Source of the DNA: UBA5543 sp964464965
GTDB lineage: Bacteria; Bacteroidota; Bacteroidia; Chitinophagales; Chitinophagaceae
Direction of reading: 5' to 3'
NCBI GenBank assembly: GCA_964464965.1
Contig: CAYXHM010000003.1
Coordinates: forward strand, 434,001 to 498,000
DNA length: 64,000 nucleotides
The position numbers and the translations under genes are program-made. Numbering within the stretch: the stretch's first letter is position 1; every line of letters begins with the position of its first letter. Positions 34,755-42,286 of this stretch are shown here, one piece after another. The notes under the pieces are model-generated. The model saw nothing but the letters and a program-made list of their open reading frames with translations, had not been told where the DNA came from and ran no database searches.

Positions 34755-35849
34755 TTATAATGTAAGTTCTGGTGGAAGATAGAAATCCTCACTTGGTTCA
34801 CCAACGATTACTTTTAAAGTGTCTATTTTATTGCTATCAACTTCAGGGAAAGTAGCAAGAAATTTTGTTTTGATATCTTCTGGGAAAATATCTTGGATAT
34901 ATATCTTACGAATATTTGCAAAATCAAGTGTACTAAATATTTTTCTATCAACCTCACGATTAAAAAAGGGAAATGAATACCCTATGATAACTAATACATC
35001 TGTACGTTTAGTTCTACTAGCAATTGTATCAAGGAAAGTATAGGTACTACCAGAAGTATCCCATCTTGAAGGTTCCTCCCATGCAAATCTTAAGCTTGTA
35101 GTTTTAAACTTTTTCGTACACTTAAATTCGTAATACTCTGCACAAAATCGCTCAAGATCGTTGATGCCACTTAAGTCAGATTCGAAGTCAATTTCATACG
35201 GAGTCGATCCGATTTTTTCGTCGTATTGTAAATTGTATATACTGCCGTTTATTTTAATTATCTCAAAATTCTTATTTTCTTTGAATGGGTTATTATGGTA
35301 TTTATGATAATTATAGGGAGTAATAAAATTTAATTTTTCCCTTATGTCATTATAATGATAATCTTGGGGATGTATTGTGTAGTTTCTATAAGACTTTTCA
35401 AACTGTCGATCATAATTCCATGATAGGATTTTTATGTTTTGAGGTGCTTTTTTATTTTTATTTAATATTGAGGCAAAGAATGTATCATATCTCATGTCTA
35501 CACCATTTATGTATTCTTCAAAAGAAAGGAATGAGGACAATGCAATTTTTAGTCGTTTAAGAGATTCTTCGTCGTCTATTATAGTCAGTTTTTTTGCATA
35601 AGTATCGATTGTACTATGTTTGCTTGATTCATTATGTAACCAGCTCAAATCGTTCCATAATATATCAACGCTTTGTTTGAATTCTTCATGTGATGAATAG
35701 TGGTTTAACTTTTGAGCTCCTAGCAGAATATTGTTGCTGTACGTTGTAATCTTTCCAACTAAGGTTTCTAAACGCCTAGGTATAGTTTTTACAGTTGGTA
35801 GTTTTTGGGCGCTTGCTCCTGCAGCTAATAAATATGTAACGTTAGTCAT
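34755..35849 (-). CDS. SIR2-like domain protein, possible phage-defence NADase
   Basis: 364 residues. N-terminal YLLAAGASAQKLPTV resembles the nucleotide-binding GAGAS turn of SIR2-like proteins, followed by a helical insertion. Then come ILSWNYDRQFE (143-151, the N-D pair of TTNYD) and FEIIKINGSI, where family members have LHGS; the usual His is Asn201. VLVIIGYSFPFFNREVDR near 300 is the C-terminal GYS motif. Bacterial SIR2 proteins in defence systems cleave NAD. Markedly AT-rich compared with flanking phage genes, suggesting transfer. Upstream lies a 42-bp sequence (35880-35921) shared with the next gene. Confidence 0.6.
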   Translation of the reverse strand: MTNVTYLLAAGASAQKLPTVKTIPRRLETLVGKITTYSNNILLGAQKLNHYSSHEEFKQSVDILWNDLSWLHNESSKHSTIDTYAKKLTIIDDEESLKRLKIALSSFLSFEEYINGVDMRYDTFFASILNKNKKAPQNIKILSWNYDRQFEKSYRNYTIHPQDYHYNDIREKLNFITPYNYHKYHNNPFKENKNFEIIKINGSIYNLQYDEKIGSTPYEIDFESDLSGINDLERFCAEYYEFKCTKKFKTTSLRFAWEEPSRWDTSGSTYTFLDTIASRTKRTDVLVIIGYSFPFFNREVDRKIFSTLDFANIRKIYIQDIFPEDIKTKFLATFPEVDSNKIDTLKVIVGEPSEDFYLPPELTL

Positions 35850-35879
35850 GCGTATAGTTTATGTGTACCTCAATATACA

Positions 35880-35921
35880 CAATCCCCACACCCCTGTAAT
35901 GGTGAAAACACCCTATTTGGG
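35880..35921. repeat. 42-bp repeat, copy 1 (upstream of SIR2-like gene)
   Basis: CAATCCCCACACCCCTGTAA and the following GGTGAAAACACC form a direct repeat with 36529-36571, with four changes plus one inserted base. Each copy lies 24-31 bp upstream of a minus-strand start codon. GGTGAAAACACC is itself palindromic. Confidence 0.8.
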
Positions 35922-35989
35922 CGTGTTGTGTTTACTTTTCTTAATTATTTTATCTGTTTTCTTATCAATCTTCTTCTCGTATTGGTCGG

Positions 35990-36505
35990 TTACACGCCCG
36001 AAGCTGCGGAGTTTATTTGTACCCGGTTGCATAAACTGTAAGAGAGCCGCATTTTATCATTGCTGTCCGGCCTGATGTGGTAGTAAAATTTCTCAATGCT
36101 GTTAGAGGATTTTTCAACTTCTGTCAATGCTTTTTCCCTGTTTGCTATACTATCAAGTGTTCGCACTTTCAGAAGTTCACCCTGCCCGTATTGTATCTCA
36201 ACCAGGTTGCCTATATCATCGTGCGATATCTTATACTTAAATGGAAACAGTATTTCAAATCCGCGGGAAGTGGTTGTGCGGTCACTTTTCATAAAACTCT
36301 GCTCAATATCTTTTTTTCGTGTTCCCGTGCTGTCACTCTCAAACACAAATTCATCCCGCCAAAACAGGAATTTTATTTCATTGGTATCTCTGACATCATA
36401 CGCAGTTACGCTTTCACGCCATGTTCCATCCAGCTTCTTTTTTTTGAATGAACACAAACTGATTATAGCAACTATAAAAATGAAGGGAAGTAATTTTTTA
36501 TACAT
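35990..36505 (-). CDS. Small secreted protein, lipocalin-like start
   Basis: 171 residues with a hydrophobic N-terminus (MYKKLLPFIFIVAIISLC) and a basic KKKK before LDGTWRESVTAYD, the opening seen in lipocalin-like small proteins. Residues to the end are mixed charged strands and a helix (IANREKALTEVEKSSNSIEK). The Cys after the signal lacks a good lipobox. Between the SIR2-like gene and the DUF559 cluster; the 43-bp repeat copy 2 lies 24 bp upstream. Function unknown. Confidence 0.5.
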   Translation of the reverse strand: MYKKLLPFIFIVAIISLCSFKKKKLDGTWRESVTAYDVRDTNEIKFLFWRDEFVFESDSTGTRKKDIEQSFMKSDRTTTSRGFEILFPFKYKISHDDIGNLVEIQYGQGELLKVRTLDSIANREKALTEVEKSSNSIEKFYYHIRPDSNDKMRLSYSLCNRVQINSAASGV

Positions 36506-36528
36506 CGCTCAATATAAAAATTTTCGAC

Positions 36529-36571
36529 CAATCCCCACACCCCTGCAATGGTGAAAACGCCCTGTTTTGGG
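36529..36571. repeat. 43-bp repeat, copy 2
   Basis: Near-identical to 35880-35921 (CAATCCCCACACCCCTGCAA... and GGTGAAAACGCC). Both copies are preceded by CTCAATATA within 32 bp, so the shared unit is larger than the core. It lies just upstream of the start at 36505. Confidence 0.8.
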
Positions 36572-36590
36572 TTGTGAGTGTCCACCACGA

Positions 36591-36661
36591 GTCAACCTCC
36601 CCGATTTGCAAATAAGCCGGAGGCTTCTTTGCAAATATCCCCTCCTAAAAACAGGAGGGGA
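36591..36661 (-). repeat. Palindromic unit 1 near DUF559 gene (reverse orientation)
   Basis: Inverted repeat CCCCTCCT-AAAAAC-AGGAGGGG at 36639-36660, a second hairpin with arms ATTTGCAAA/TTTGCAAAT and an inner AAGCC/GGCTT (36604-36636), and the end GTCAACCTCCCC at 36591-36602. Same parts as units 2 and 3 in reverse. Confidence 0.85.
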
Positions 36662-36721
36662 GCTGTAAGTGTTGTTTTGTGTTTTGGCTATTACGCTAAA
36701 ATAACTTTAGTAAAGTACGCT

Positions 36722-36793
36722 CCCCTCCTGTTTTTAGGAGGGGAGGACGGACTTTCCCGCTTTGCGGGAGAAAGTCTGTCTGGGGAGGTTAAC
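36722..36793 (+). repeat. Palindromic unit 2 near DUF559 gene
   Basis: Fixed inverted repeat CCCCTCCT-GTTTTT-AGGAGGGG at 36722-36743, then an imperfect 15-bp hairpin of unrelated sequence (36746-36780, loop TTT with a two-base bulge), then the tail GGGGAGGTTAAC ending at 36793. Confidence 0.85.
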
Positions 36794-36839
36794 ACGCGGC
36801 GTGTAGTTTCAGCAGTTAATACAATAATAAGTAAAAGCT

Positions 36840-36897
36840 CCCCTCCTGTTTTTAGGAGGGGAGAAACTGCTGACCAGCAGTTTCGGGGGAGGTTAAC
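36840..36897 (+). repeat. Palindromic unit 3 near DUF559 gene
   Basis: Fixed inverted repeat CCCCTCCT-GTTTTT-AGGAGGGG at 36840-36861, a 9-bp hairpin GAAACTGCT/AGCAGTTTC at 36863-36884 unrelated in sequence to the other units, and the tail GGGGGAGGTTAAC to 36897. Confidence 0.85.
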
Positions 36898-36941
36898 TCA
36901 TGGAGATGAAATAATGTGTATTTTAGAATAAAGAACAAAGA

Positions 36942-37304
36942 ATGCGTAAAGGGCAAATCAAGAACGTATCATACCTTACAACTACCCGCAAACAACTCCG
37001 CAACAACCTCACACCCGCAGAAGCAGCACTATGGAATTTTCTGAAGAACAAACAACTGGATGGCCACAGGTTCAGGCGGCAGGTGAGTATTGAAAACTAC
37101 ATAGTCGATTTTTATTGCGCTGAAATAAGACTGGTAATAGAGCTGGACGGTTCAGTACACAATCACCCTACAATAGCAGATAATGACAAGCACCGCGACG
37201 AGCGATTAAAAGACCTGGGCTATATCGTACTCCGTTTTGAAAATAAACATGTTTTTGAATTAACAGATTGGGTACTCGGGGAGATACGGAAGTGTTTTAA
37301 CTGA
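36942..37304 (+). CDS. DUF559 endonuclease-like protein (Vsr-type fold)
   Basis: 120 residues. The N-terminus YLTTTRKQLRNNLTPAEAAL, then WNFLKNKQLDGHRFRRQVSI, ENYIVDFYCAEIRLVIELDG and YIVLRFENKHVF form the full DUF559 domain, related to the very-short-patch-repair/PD-(D/E)XK nuclease fold. Asp56 and Glu67 (with Asp69) are the probable metal ligands. Often found in Bacteroidota next to palindromic repeats like those at 36591-36897. It sits 45 bp after unit 3. It may act on the repeats or in host DNA repair; direct evidence is lacking. Confidence 0.85.
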   Translation: MRKGQIKNVSYLTTTRKQLRNNLTPAEAALWNFLKNKQLDGHRFRRQVSIENYIVDFYCAEIRLVIELDGSVHNHPTIADNDKHRDERLKDLGYIVLRFENKHVFELTDWVLGEIRKCFN

Positions 37305-37350
37305 TTACTTATTCGCGCGTGTGTCTACCTCCCCCGATCCTCCACCACAC

Positions 37351-37378
37351 AAAAAAATGGGTGGCTTTTTGCCACCCA
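37351..37378 (-). terminator. Rho-independent terminator
   Basis: 8-bp stem TGGGTGGC/GCCACCCA with a TTTTT loop, followed on the minus strand by seven T. It ends the transcript of the PepSY-like lipoprotein at 37408. Confidence 0.85.
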
Positions 37379-37407
37379 CCCGGTCATCACAACACTATTT
37401 AAAGGGG

Positions 37408-37932
37408 CTATCCCTTCAATGCTTTTTGTAAATCTTCTATCGCGGCTTTCTCCTGTATCATTGCGCCGTTCTCATCATAAAAATAATCTTCACCATTTAT
37501 CAGCACTTCATAACGTACAGTTTCATTACTCATCGTTATTTTGTTTGCGGCTGTAATGTCACCAAGAGTTTTGGCAGATTTCATTACAGGTTCAGGGAGG
37601 TATTCCAGCGCTATTGCTGCAACTATTGCATAGCGTGTACCATCGGGCAGGTACACTACGGCCATGTTCAGCCCATTGTTATTAAAACTGGCGGTGTACA
37701 TGCTGTCTTCCCAGTCCCATTTTGCACCCACAACATCGGGGTATGCGCTTTTGAAAGTGTTGGTTACATTTTCCGGCACAGTTGCGCCACCTGTGGTGGT
37801 TTCTGCGGCCATCGGTGGTACAGCCATCGTGGTATCGGTTGTATCAGCAGTACCTTCAGTATCGCCGGTACAACTGTAAAGCATTAAACTCATTGCCGCT
37901 ATTGCTATCAGGCTTTTCATAACATTGTTCAT
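37408..37932 (-). CDS. PepSY-like (BLIP-fold) lipoprotein
   Basis: 174 residues; lipoprotein signal to Cys21 (LMLYSC), a Thr/Ala-rich linker, then VPENVTNTFKSAYPDVVGAK, WDWEDSMYTASFNNNGLNMA and VRYEVLINGEDYFYDENGAM, two repeats of the PepSY-like fold common in small Bacteroidota periplasmic lipoproteins. These may bind proteins or inhibit enzymes. The first Met (37932) or Met5 (37920) could start. Followed by a strong terminator; the AlkZ-like gene upstream is separately transcribed. Confidence 0.7.
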   Translation of the reverse strand: MNNVMKSLIAIAAMSLMLYSCTGDTEGTADTTDTTMAVPPMAAETTTGGATVPENVTNTFKSAYPDVVGAKWDWEDSMYTASFNNNGLNMAVVYLPDGTRYAIVAAIALEYLPEPVMKSAKTLGDITAANKITMSNETVRYEVLINGEDYFYDENGAMIQEKAAIEDLQKALKG

Positions 37933-38040
37933 TTTAGTTAATAATAGTAAGTGTTTTGTATATCCTCATAACACTCTCTTATGAAAATAGTTCAATTATA
38001 ATATTCCTTAACATTTTGTTGCGCGTTGACAGACAGGCCA

Positions 38041-39108
38041 TTATGTTTTTAATTCCAGTTGCAGAAAGGCTGCTACACGCTCCGCTTCGGCCTGTACCTG
38101 TTCTTTTACAGCCTTGCTTACCTTGCCAAACATATCAGTTTCTACCTTTACCGTATCGCCCTTTACCACCCGTTTCCATAGCCCTTCTATTTTACCGTTT
38201 ATCACCACGGTTGGCCAGAAGATACCGTTGGATGTGATGGTCTTTTTATAGTGTTTAGGGTCTATCACCGCGCTGCGGTCTTTATAGCTTATCATGTATT
38301 CATCAAACGCAGGCAACAGGTACACCGCATCTTTTACAGCAGGCATACGCCAGCTCTTCATTACATAGTATTCATTTTCTCTGGCCTTAATTATTTTCAG
38401 TGTGCTTTCTATAGAAGCTATGGCCTTCTTTGCCAGTGCCACGGATAGTCCCGTCCACCACACAAAATCCTGCAGGGTGGCGGGGGCATGTGCGGTGAAG
38501 TAGCGCGTAGCCAGTTCTGCCAGCGCTTCTTCCTGTGCAAGTGTTTTTCTTTCAGGCACCCTTTCGTCCAGCAGCATATAGGTTTGCTTGCTGCCTTGCA
38601 TAGGGCCGCTGCATACCAGCATATCCAGCTCTGCCCTGCCCATGTAGTGAGACAGGGCATTATCTGCAGTTTGAAAGCCTGCCTTTTCAAAGATGGGCCT
38701 GAAATCATCCCGCGAAAGGCAGCTATCCTTTTCCAGCGCTTTAACAATCAGTTTGTTGGTCTTTTTAAAAACATCGTCAGCCAGCCCCCGCTGTTTCCAG
38801 TGCGACTTTGACAATTGCAGCACATGCGGTGCTGTCAGCTCCAGCAGCCAGTGTATATCTTCTGCACATACCAGGTGCCATGTGGGGCGCATCAGGTGCG
38901 TGCGCAGTATATCACCTTTATCCAGCGCCTGCTGCACAGCGGCATCTGTAGTCTTTGGCAGCCGCAGCCCTACCGCCCATTTGCACATGGCAAACTCTTG
39001 TGCCTGCATAGCGCCCATATACCGCACTACCTGCACAGGGGTCTTAAATTTCTGCCTGGCTATCATTTGCCCATGCAGCCTTGCAGCGGCTATATCATTG
39101 ATTGTCAT
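38041..39108 (-). CDS. Winged-helix DNA glycosylase-like protein (AlkZ/HTH_42 family)
   Basis: The start MTINDIAAARLHGQMIAR at 39108 begins the domain; an in-frame ATG 35 codons upstream is rejected as it adds an unrelated hydrophobic stretch. 355 residues, typical for this family. The helical N-terminus holds MGAMQAQEFAMCKWAVGLRL, with the Q-A-Q pair (Gln35, Gln37) that corresponds to the QxQ motif of AlkZ-type glycosylases. Then ILRTHLMRPTWHLVCAEDI and the C-terminal KIEGLWKRVVKGDTVKVE. The family unhooks DNA crosslinks or bulky alkylation damage. No neighbouring partner gene. Confidence 0.8.
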   Translation of the reverse strand: MTINDIAAARLHGQMIARQKFKTPVQVVRYMGAMQAQEFAMCKWAVGLRLPKTTDAAVQQALDKGDILRTHLMRPTWHLVCAEDIHWLLELTAPHVLQLSKSHWKQRGLADDVFKKTNKLIVKALEKDSCLSRDDFRPIFEKAGFQTADNALSHYMGRAELDMLVCSGPMQGSKQTYMLLDERVPERKTLAQEEALAELATRYFTAHAPATLQDFVWWTGLSVALAKKAIASIESTLKIIKARENEYYVMKSWRMPAVKDAVYLLPAFDEYMISYKDRSAVIDPKHYKKTITSNGIFWPTVVINGKIEGLWKRVVKGDTVKVETDMFGKVSKAVKEQVQAEAERVAAFLQLELKT

Positions 39109-39239
39109 TACTCTAAAATACAAAAAACAATAACCCGCCCATACGGCATACAGCCATAGGCAACGATTATACGGATAATTAGATATATCCATATTAAAAG
39201 CCGACCTTTGCATTTCACTAAAATTTCATTTTCGGTACT

Positions 39240-39692
39240 ATGGGTCAAGAAACAATGGGTAAGAAAGACAGGGAAAAAAAGAAGAAACAAAAACTACAGG
39301 AGAAACAAGACAAGAAAGAAGAGCGCAAAGTCAATAACAATAAAGGCAAAGGCCTGAATGATATGATGGCGTATATAGATGAGAATGGCAACCTGTCATC
39401 TACACCACCAGACCCACGTAAAGTTAAAGAAATGAAGCTGGAAGACATACAGCTGGGTGCGGCTAAAAACGAGCCTATTGATCCTGCAGACCTGATAAGG
39501 ACCGGGGTGATCAAATTCTTCAATCACGATAAAGGTTTCGGTTTCATCAACGACCTGCAAAGCCAGGAAAGTGTGTTTGTACACATTAACGAGCTGAATG
39601 AGCCTGTACAGGAGCACGACAAAGTAACTTTTGAAGTAGAGAAAGGCCCTAAAGGCCTGGTAGCTGTAAGGGTGAAGAAAATGCCAAAATAA
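39240..39692 (+). CDS. Cold-shock domain protein with basic N-terminal extension
   Basis: 150 residues: 1-60 charged Lys/Glu-rich (KKDREKKKKQKLQEKQDKKE, then MMAYIDENGNLSSTPPDP), 86-150 cold-shock domain with KGFGFI (98-103) and VFVHI (112-116), the RNA-binding surface motifs. This 150-residue form with the conserved YIDENGN linker is typical of Bacteroidota. It would bind single-stranded RNA in the cytoplasm. It neighbours an RRM protein and a DEAD-box helicase, forming an RNA-handling cluster. Confidence 0.88.
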   Translation: MGQETMGKKDREKKKKQKLQEKQDKKEERKVNNNKGKGLNDMMAYIDENGNLSSTPPDPRKVKEMKLEDIQLGAAKNEPIDPADLIRTGVIKFFNHDKGFGFINDLQSQESVFVHINELNEPVQEHDKVTFEVEKGPKGLVAVRVKKMPK

Positions 39693-39716
39693 TACTACAG
39701 TCTTACAAAAAAATAT

Positions 39717-39751
39717 ATCCTGCCCTTACTTACGTAACGGCAGGATTTTTT
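39717..39751 (+). terminator. Rho-independent terminator
   Basis: An 8-bp stem ATCCTGCC/GGCAGGAT followed by TTTTTT, 25 bp after the stop of the cold-shock gene. Confidence 0.8.
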
Positions 39752-39753
39752 AT

Positions 39754-40059
39754 TTAAAGTACATCCATCACAAACTTTTCCTTCTGCATTATTTCTTTGT
39801 AGGTCTTGTCGATAAACAAGCTGGCATTGATGTTTTTAATGCTCTGGTTGTCTGTAAACAATGGCATGTAACCATCGTTGCCCAACATCGACTTAAATTC
39901 AAACTTGCGCATCTGCAGCCAGGTGGGCATGTGAAAAGTGCCCGGGCATACAGTGCAGGTTATCAGCTGTATATCGGCGGCCATTTCTATTTTGTACGAT
40001 ACCGGTACCTGCACATCTTCACCATTCACGTTATAGTCAACTAGTATTTCGTTTATCAT
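39754..40059 (-). CDS. Hypothetical protein, 101 residues
   Basis: Starts MINEILVDYNVNGEDVQVPV and continues YKIEMAADIQLITCTVC, PGTFHMPTWLQMRKFEFKSM and ends KEIMQKEKFVMDVL. Compact alpha/beta, no signal peptide. The stop is only two bases from the end of the opposite-strand terminator and the start is 13 bp after the RRM gene's stop, so the two minus-strand genes are probably one transcript. Family not recognised. Confidence 0.5.
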   Translation of the reverse strand: MINEILVDYNVNGEDVQVPVSYKIEMAADIQLITCTVCPGTFHMPTWLQMRKFEFKSMLGNDGYMPLFTDNQSIKNINASLFIDKTYKEIMQKEKFVMDVL

Positions 40060-40072
40060 AAATCTTTATTTT

Positions 40073-40363
40073 TTACTTGCTTTTTTTAGGGTTTGGCGGT
40101 GCAAAGCTGGTTCTTACAGCATGGCGCGGGCCTTTGTCAGTCACCACTATCTGGTTGTTCATAAACACGGTATGGTGCAGTTTCTGAACGGCATTCAAAG
40201 CGTCAGAGGTTTCTTCTATATCTACAAAGCCAAACCCGCGCGACCGGCGTGTTACCAGGTCTGTTATCACTTCAGCTTTCTGTACTACGCCATATGCGGC
40301 AAACAGCCTTCTCAGGTCTGCAGTAGTAACGGTGGCGTTCAGGTTGCCGACGAATAATATCAT
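40073..40363 (-). CDS. RNA recognition motif (RRM) protein
   Basis: 96 residues, a single RRM: RNP2 ILFVGNL (2-8), RNP1 RGFGFVDI (42-49) and a Lys-rich C-terminus (PPNPKKSK). Single-RRM proteins of this size in Bacteroidota and cyanobacteria bind RNA and are often cold-responsive. It is located between a cold-shock domain gene and a DEAD-box helicase gene. The sequence SRGFGFVDIEETSDALNAV is a textbook match. Confidence 0.9.
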   Translation of the reverse strand: MILFVGNLNATVTTADLRRLFAAYGVVQKAEVITDLVTRRSRGFGFVDIEETSDALNAVQKLHHTVFMNNQIVVTDKGPRHAVRTSFAPPNPKKSK

Positions 40364-40379
40364 TCAAATACTTTTTAAG

Positions 40380-40406
40380 CCAAAAAAAGGCTACATAACG
40401 CAGCCT
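40380..40406 (-). terminator. Terminator of the DUF5678-like gene
   Basis: A short AGGCT/AGCCT stem with nine loop bases, followed on the minus strand by seven T, 16 bp after the stop at 40422. Between two minus-strand genes. Confidence 0.6.
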
Positions 40407-40421
40407 GTATTGTAATATATC

Positions 40422-40625
40422 CTACCGCACTTTGAGCAATACGGGATGTTCTATTATGAACGTGCCCTGCTCGTATTGCATGGTATGCTCGCGCGCTGCT
40501 GTGTTAGACTGGTACACCCCAACTACTTCTTTGCCTTTTATTACCAGGAACTTGCCGGAATATTGTTCTATGAAATTTTGTCGGTTAGCTTTGTAATAAT
40601 CAATTTCTCCTGCTATTGTATCCAT
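40422..40625 (-). CDS. DUF5678-like small protein
   Basis: 67 residues: DYYKANRQNFIEQYSGKFLV, IKGKEVVGVYQSNTAAREHT and GTFIIEHPVLLKV. The order of motifs (an ANR-x-E-Y-GKF opening, a 'GKEVVG' turn, a helix ending in H) fits DUF5678, small cytoplasmic proteins often called slowly-secreted or antitoxin-like without proof. No signal peptide. Separated from the RRM gene by a terminator. Start at ATG 40625. Confidence 0.6.
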   Translation of the reverse strand: MDTIAGEIDYYKANRQNFIEQYSGKFLVIKGKEVVGVYQSNTAAREHTMQYEQGTFIIEHPVLLKVR

Positions 40626-40769
40626 ATTTATTTACGCAAAGCTTATGTCGATGCTGTTAAAGATACGTATATATTTTGGTTGCAAATAATATTGTTTTGA
40701 AATTGACATTATTATTGCGTATAAATGCGTTGGCAATACATTAACACGCACTATATACATAATAATGTG

Positions 40770-40777
40770 TACCTTTG
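40770..40777 (+). promoter_or_regulatory. -7 promoter box TACCTTTG (helicase gene)
   Basis: TACCTTTG fits TAnnTTTG and would start a leader of about 185 nt in front of the DEAD-box helicase gene at 40967. A TTG at 40730 is too distant to be a -33. Confidence 0.5.
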
Positions 40778-40782
40778 CGCCG

Positions 40783-40966
40783 TTACAGTATGGATAGTCA
40801 TCCTCTTAAGTAAGTATTCCTTTCTTTTGCGCAGGTTTAACCCTCCATAAAAAATTACAATCAACAACAAGTATTTATTGCTTTTTGCCCCGCATGTAAC
40901 ACGCGGCATGGCATTAACAGGACAGCTGCGTAGCATGATGCACGGGGCTGCCCAACAAAATTATAT
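40783..40966 (+). promoter_or_regulatory. Long structured leader of the RhlE-like helicase
   Basis: About 185 nt without a gene. It contains a distal pairing GCCCCG (40887) with CGGGGC (40943) enclosing smaller hairpins and many A-rich unpaired stretches. Long leaders of cold-inducible RNA helicase and cold-shock genes often carry thermoregulatory structures; here that is an inference. Confidence 0.35.
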
Positions 40967-42211
40967 ATGACGTTTAAAGAACTGAACATTATAGCCCCCA
41001 TACTGGATGCAGTAGCGGCAGAAGGCTATACCACCCCAACCCCTATACAGCAACAGGCTATACCGCACGTGCTGGCAGGGAAAGACCTGCTGGGCTGTGC
41101 GCAAACCGGTACGGGTAAAACCGCGGCATTTGCCATACCTATACTGCAACTGCTGAATGCAGCACCGCAACAACAGGGACGCAGGCCCATAAAAACACTG
41201 ATACTGACCCCCACGCGCGAGCTGGCCATACAGATAGACGACAACTTTAAATCTTACGGTAAAAACCTGAAACTGACACACACCGCAATATTTGGTGGTG
41301 TGCCACAAGGCAAACAGGTACATATGCTGAACGCCGGTATAGATGTACTGATAGCTACACCGGGGCGATTGCTTGACCTGATACAGCAGCGCTACGTAAG
41401 CCTGAGCCAGATAAGCATTTTTGTACTGGACGAGGCCGACCGTATGCTGGACATGGGTTTTATACACGATGTAAAAAGAGTATTGACCAAATTGCCACAG
41501 CAAAGGCAAACACTGTTTTTCTCTGCCACTATGCCGCCTGAAATACAGAAGCTGGCCAATGCTATACTGAGCAACCCTGTAAGTGTTACGGTAACACCTG
41601 TATCCAGTACGGTAGAGATCATACAGCAGTCTGTGTTCTTTGTAGATAAGAAAGAAAAGAAAAACCTGCTGACGCATATACTGCGCGATGAGAACATAAC
41701 CCGCTCGCTGGTGTTTACCCGTACCAAACATGGTGCAGACAAACTGGTGAAAGACCTGCAGAAAAACAGGATAGAAGCCGCGGCTATACATGGCAACAAA
41801 TCTCAAAATGCCAGGCAACGCGCACTGAACGATTTTAAGAACAACCAGATACGCGTATTGGTAGCTACAGATATAGCTGCCCGTGGTATAGATATAGATG
41901 AGCTGCCGCATGTAGTAAACTACGAGCTGCCCGAAGTGCCGGAAACTTATGTACACCGCATAGGCCGTACAGGCCGTGCCGGCGCCAATGGTATTGCCAT
42001 ATCTTTTTGCGATGCAGAAGAGCGCGACGAACTGAAAGGCATACAGAAACTGATAGGCAAGCAAATACCGGTGGTAGATAACCACCCGTACCCGATGAGT
42101 GGCAACAGCAGCAGCAGTGCACCGCACGAGCCGCGCAAACCACAACCACCCAAGCACAGGCCCAACAGGCACAACCAGCCTAAAGAAAGGCAGGCCAGCA
42201 GAAGGTGGTAG
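40967..42211 (+). CDS. rhlE: DEAD-box RNA helicase, RhlE-like
   Basis: 414 residues with all core motifs: Q-motif with TPIQQQAIP (about 25-33), AQTGTGKT (45-52), PTRELAIQ, TPGR, VLDEADRMLD (about 152-161), SATMP, then RSLVFTRTKHGADKL, ATDIAARGIDI and YVHRIGRTGRAG. The C-terminus is a short basic tail (PPKHRPNRHNQPKERQASRR). This matches RhlE-type helicases that remodel rRNA and mRNA structures, with a role in cold growth. Located with cold-shock and RRM genes. Followed by a strong terminator shared with the convergent lipoprotein gene. Confidence 0.93.
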   Translation: MTFKELNIIAPILDAVAAEGYTTPTPIQQQAIPHVLAGKDLLGCAQTGTGKTAAFAIPILQLLNAAPQQQGRRPIKTLILTPTRELAIQIDDNFKSYGKNLKLTHTAIFGGVPQGKQVHMLNAGIDVLIATPGRLLDLIQQRYVSLSQISIFVLDEADRMLDMGFIHDVKRVLTKLPQQRQTLFFSATMPPEIQKLANAILSNPVSVTVTPVSSTVEIIQQSVFFVDKKEKKNLLTHILRDENITRSLVFTRTKHGADKLVKDLQKNRIEAAAIHGNKSQNARQRALNDFKNNQIRVLVATDIAARGIDIDELPHVVNYELPEVPETYVHRIGRTGRAGANGIAISFCDAEERDELKGIQKLIGKQIPVVDNHPYPMSGNSSSSAPHEPRKPQPPKHRPNRHNQPKERQASRRW

Positions 42212-42240
42212 TAATGCAACTTGAAATTCAGATATAAAAA

Positions 42241-42270
42241 CAAAGCCCCGGCAATAGTACCGGGGCTTTG
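42241..42270. terminator. Bidirectional terminator
   Basis: An 11-bp perfect stem CAAAGCCCCGG/CCGGGGCTTTG between the convergent genes ending at 42211 and 42287. Confidence 0.85.
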
Positions 42271-42286
42271 TTATAATGCAGTATAT

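Noticed and set aside
36639..36861. CCCCTCCT/AGGAGGGG palindromes as ordinary terminators
   Set aside because: They occur in both orientations, each with a second hairpin and a fixed tail, and no gene ends beside them.
40961..42172. Open frame of 403 codons antisense to the helicase
   Set aside because: It is the exact shadow of a helicase gene with all family motifs; its translation is rich in Tyr, Cys and His without any domain.
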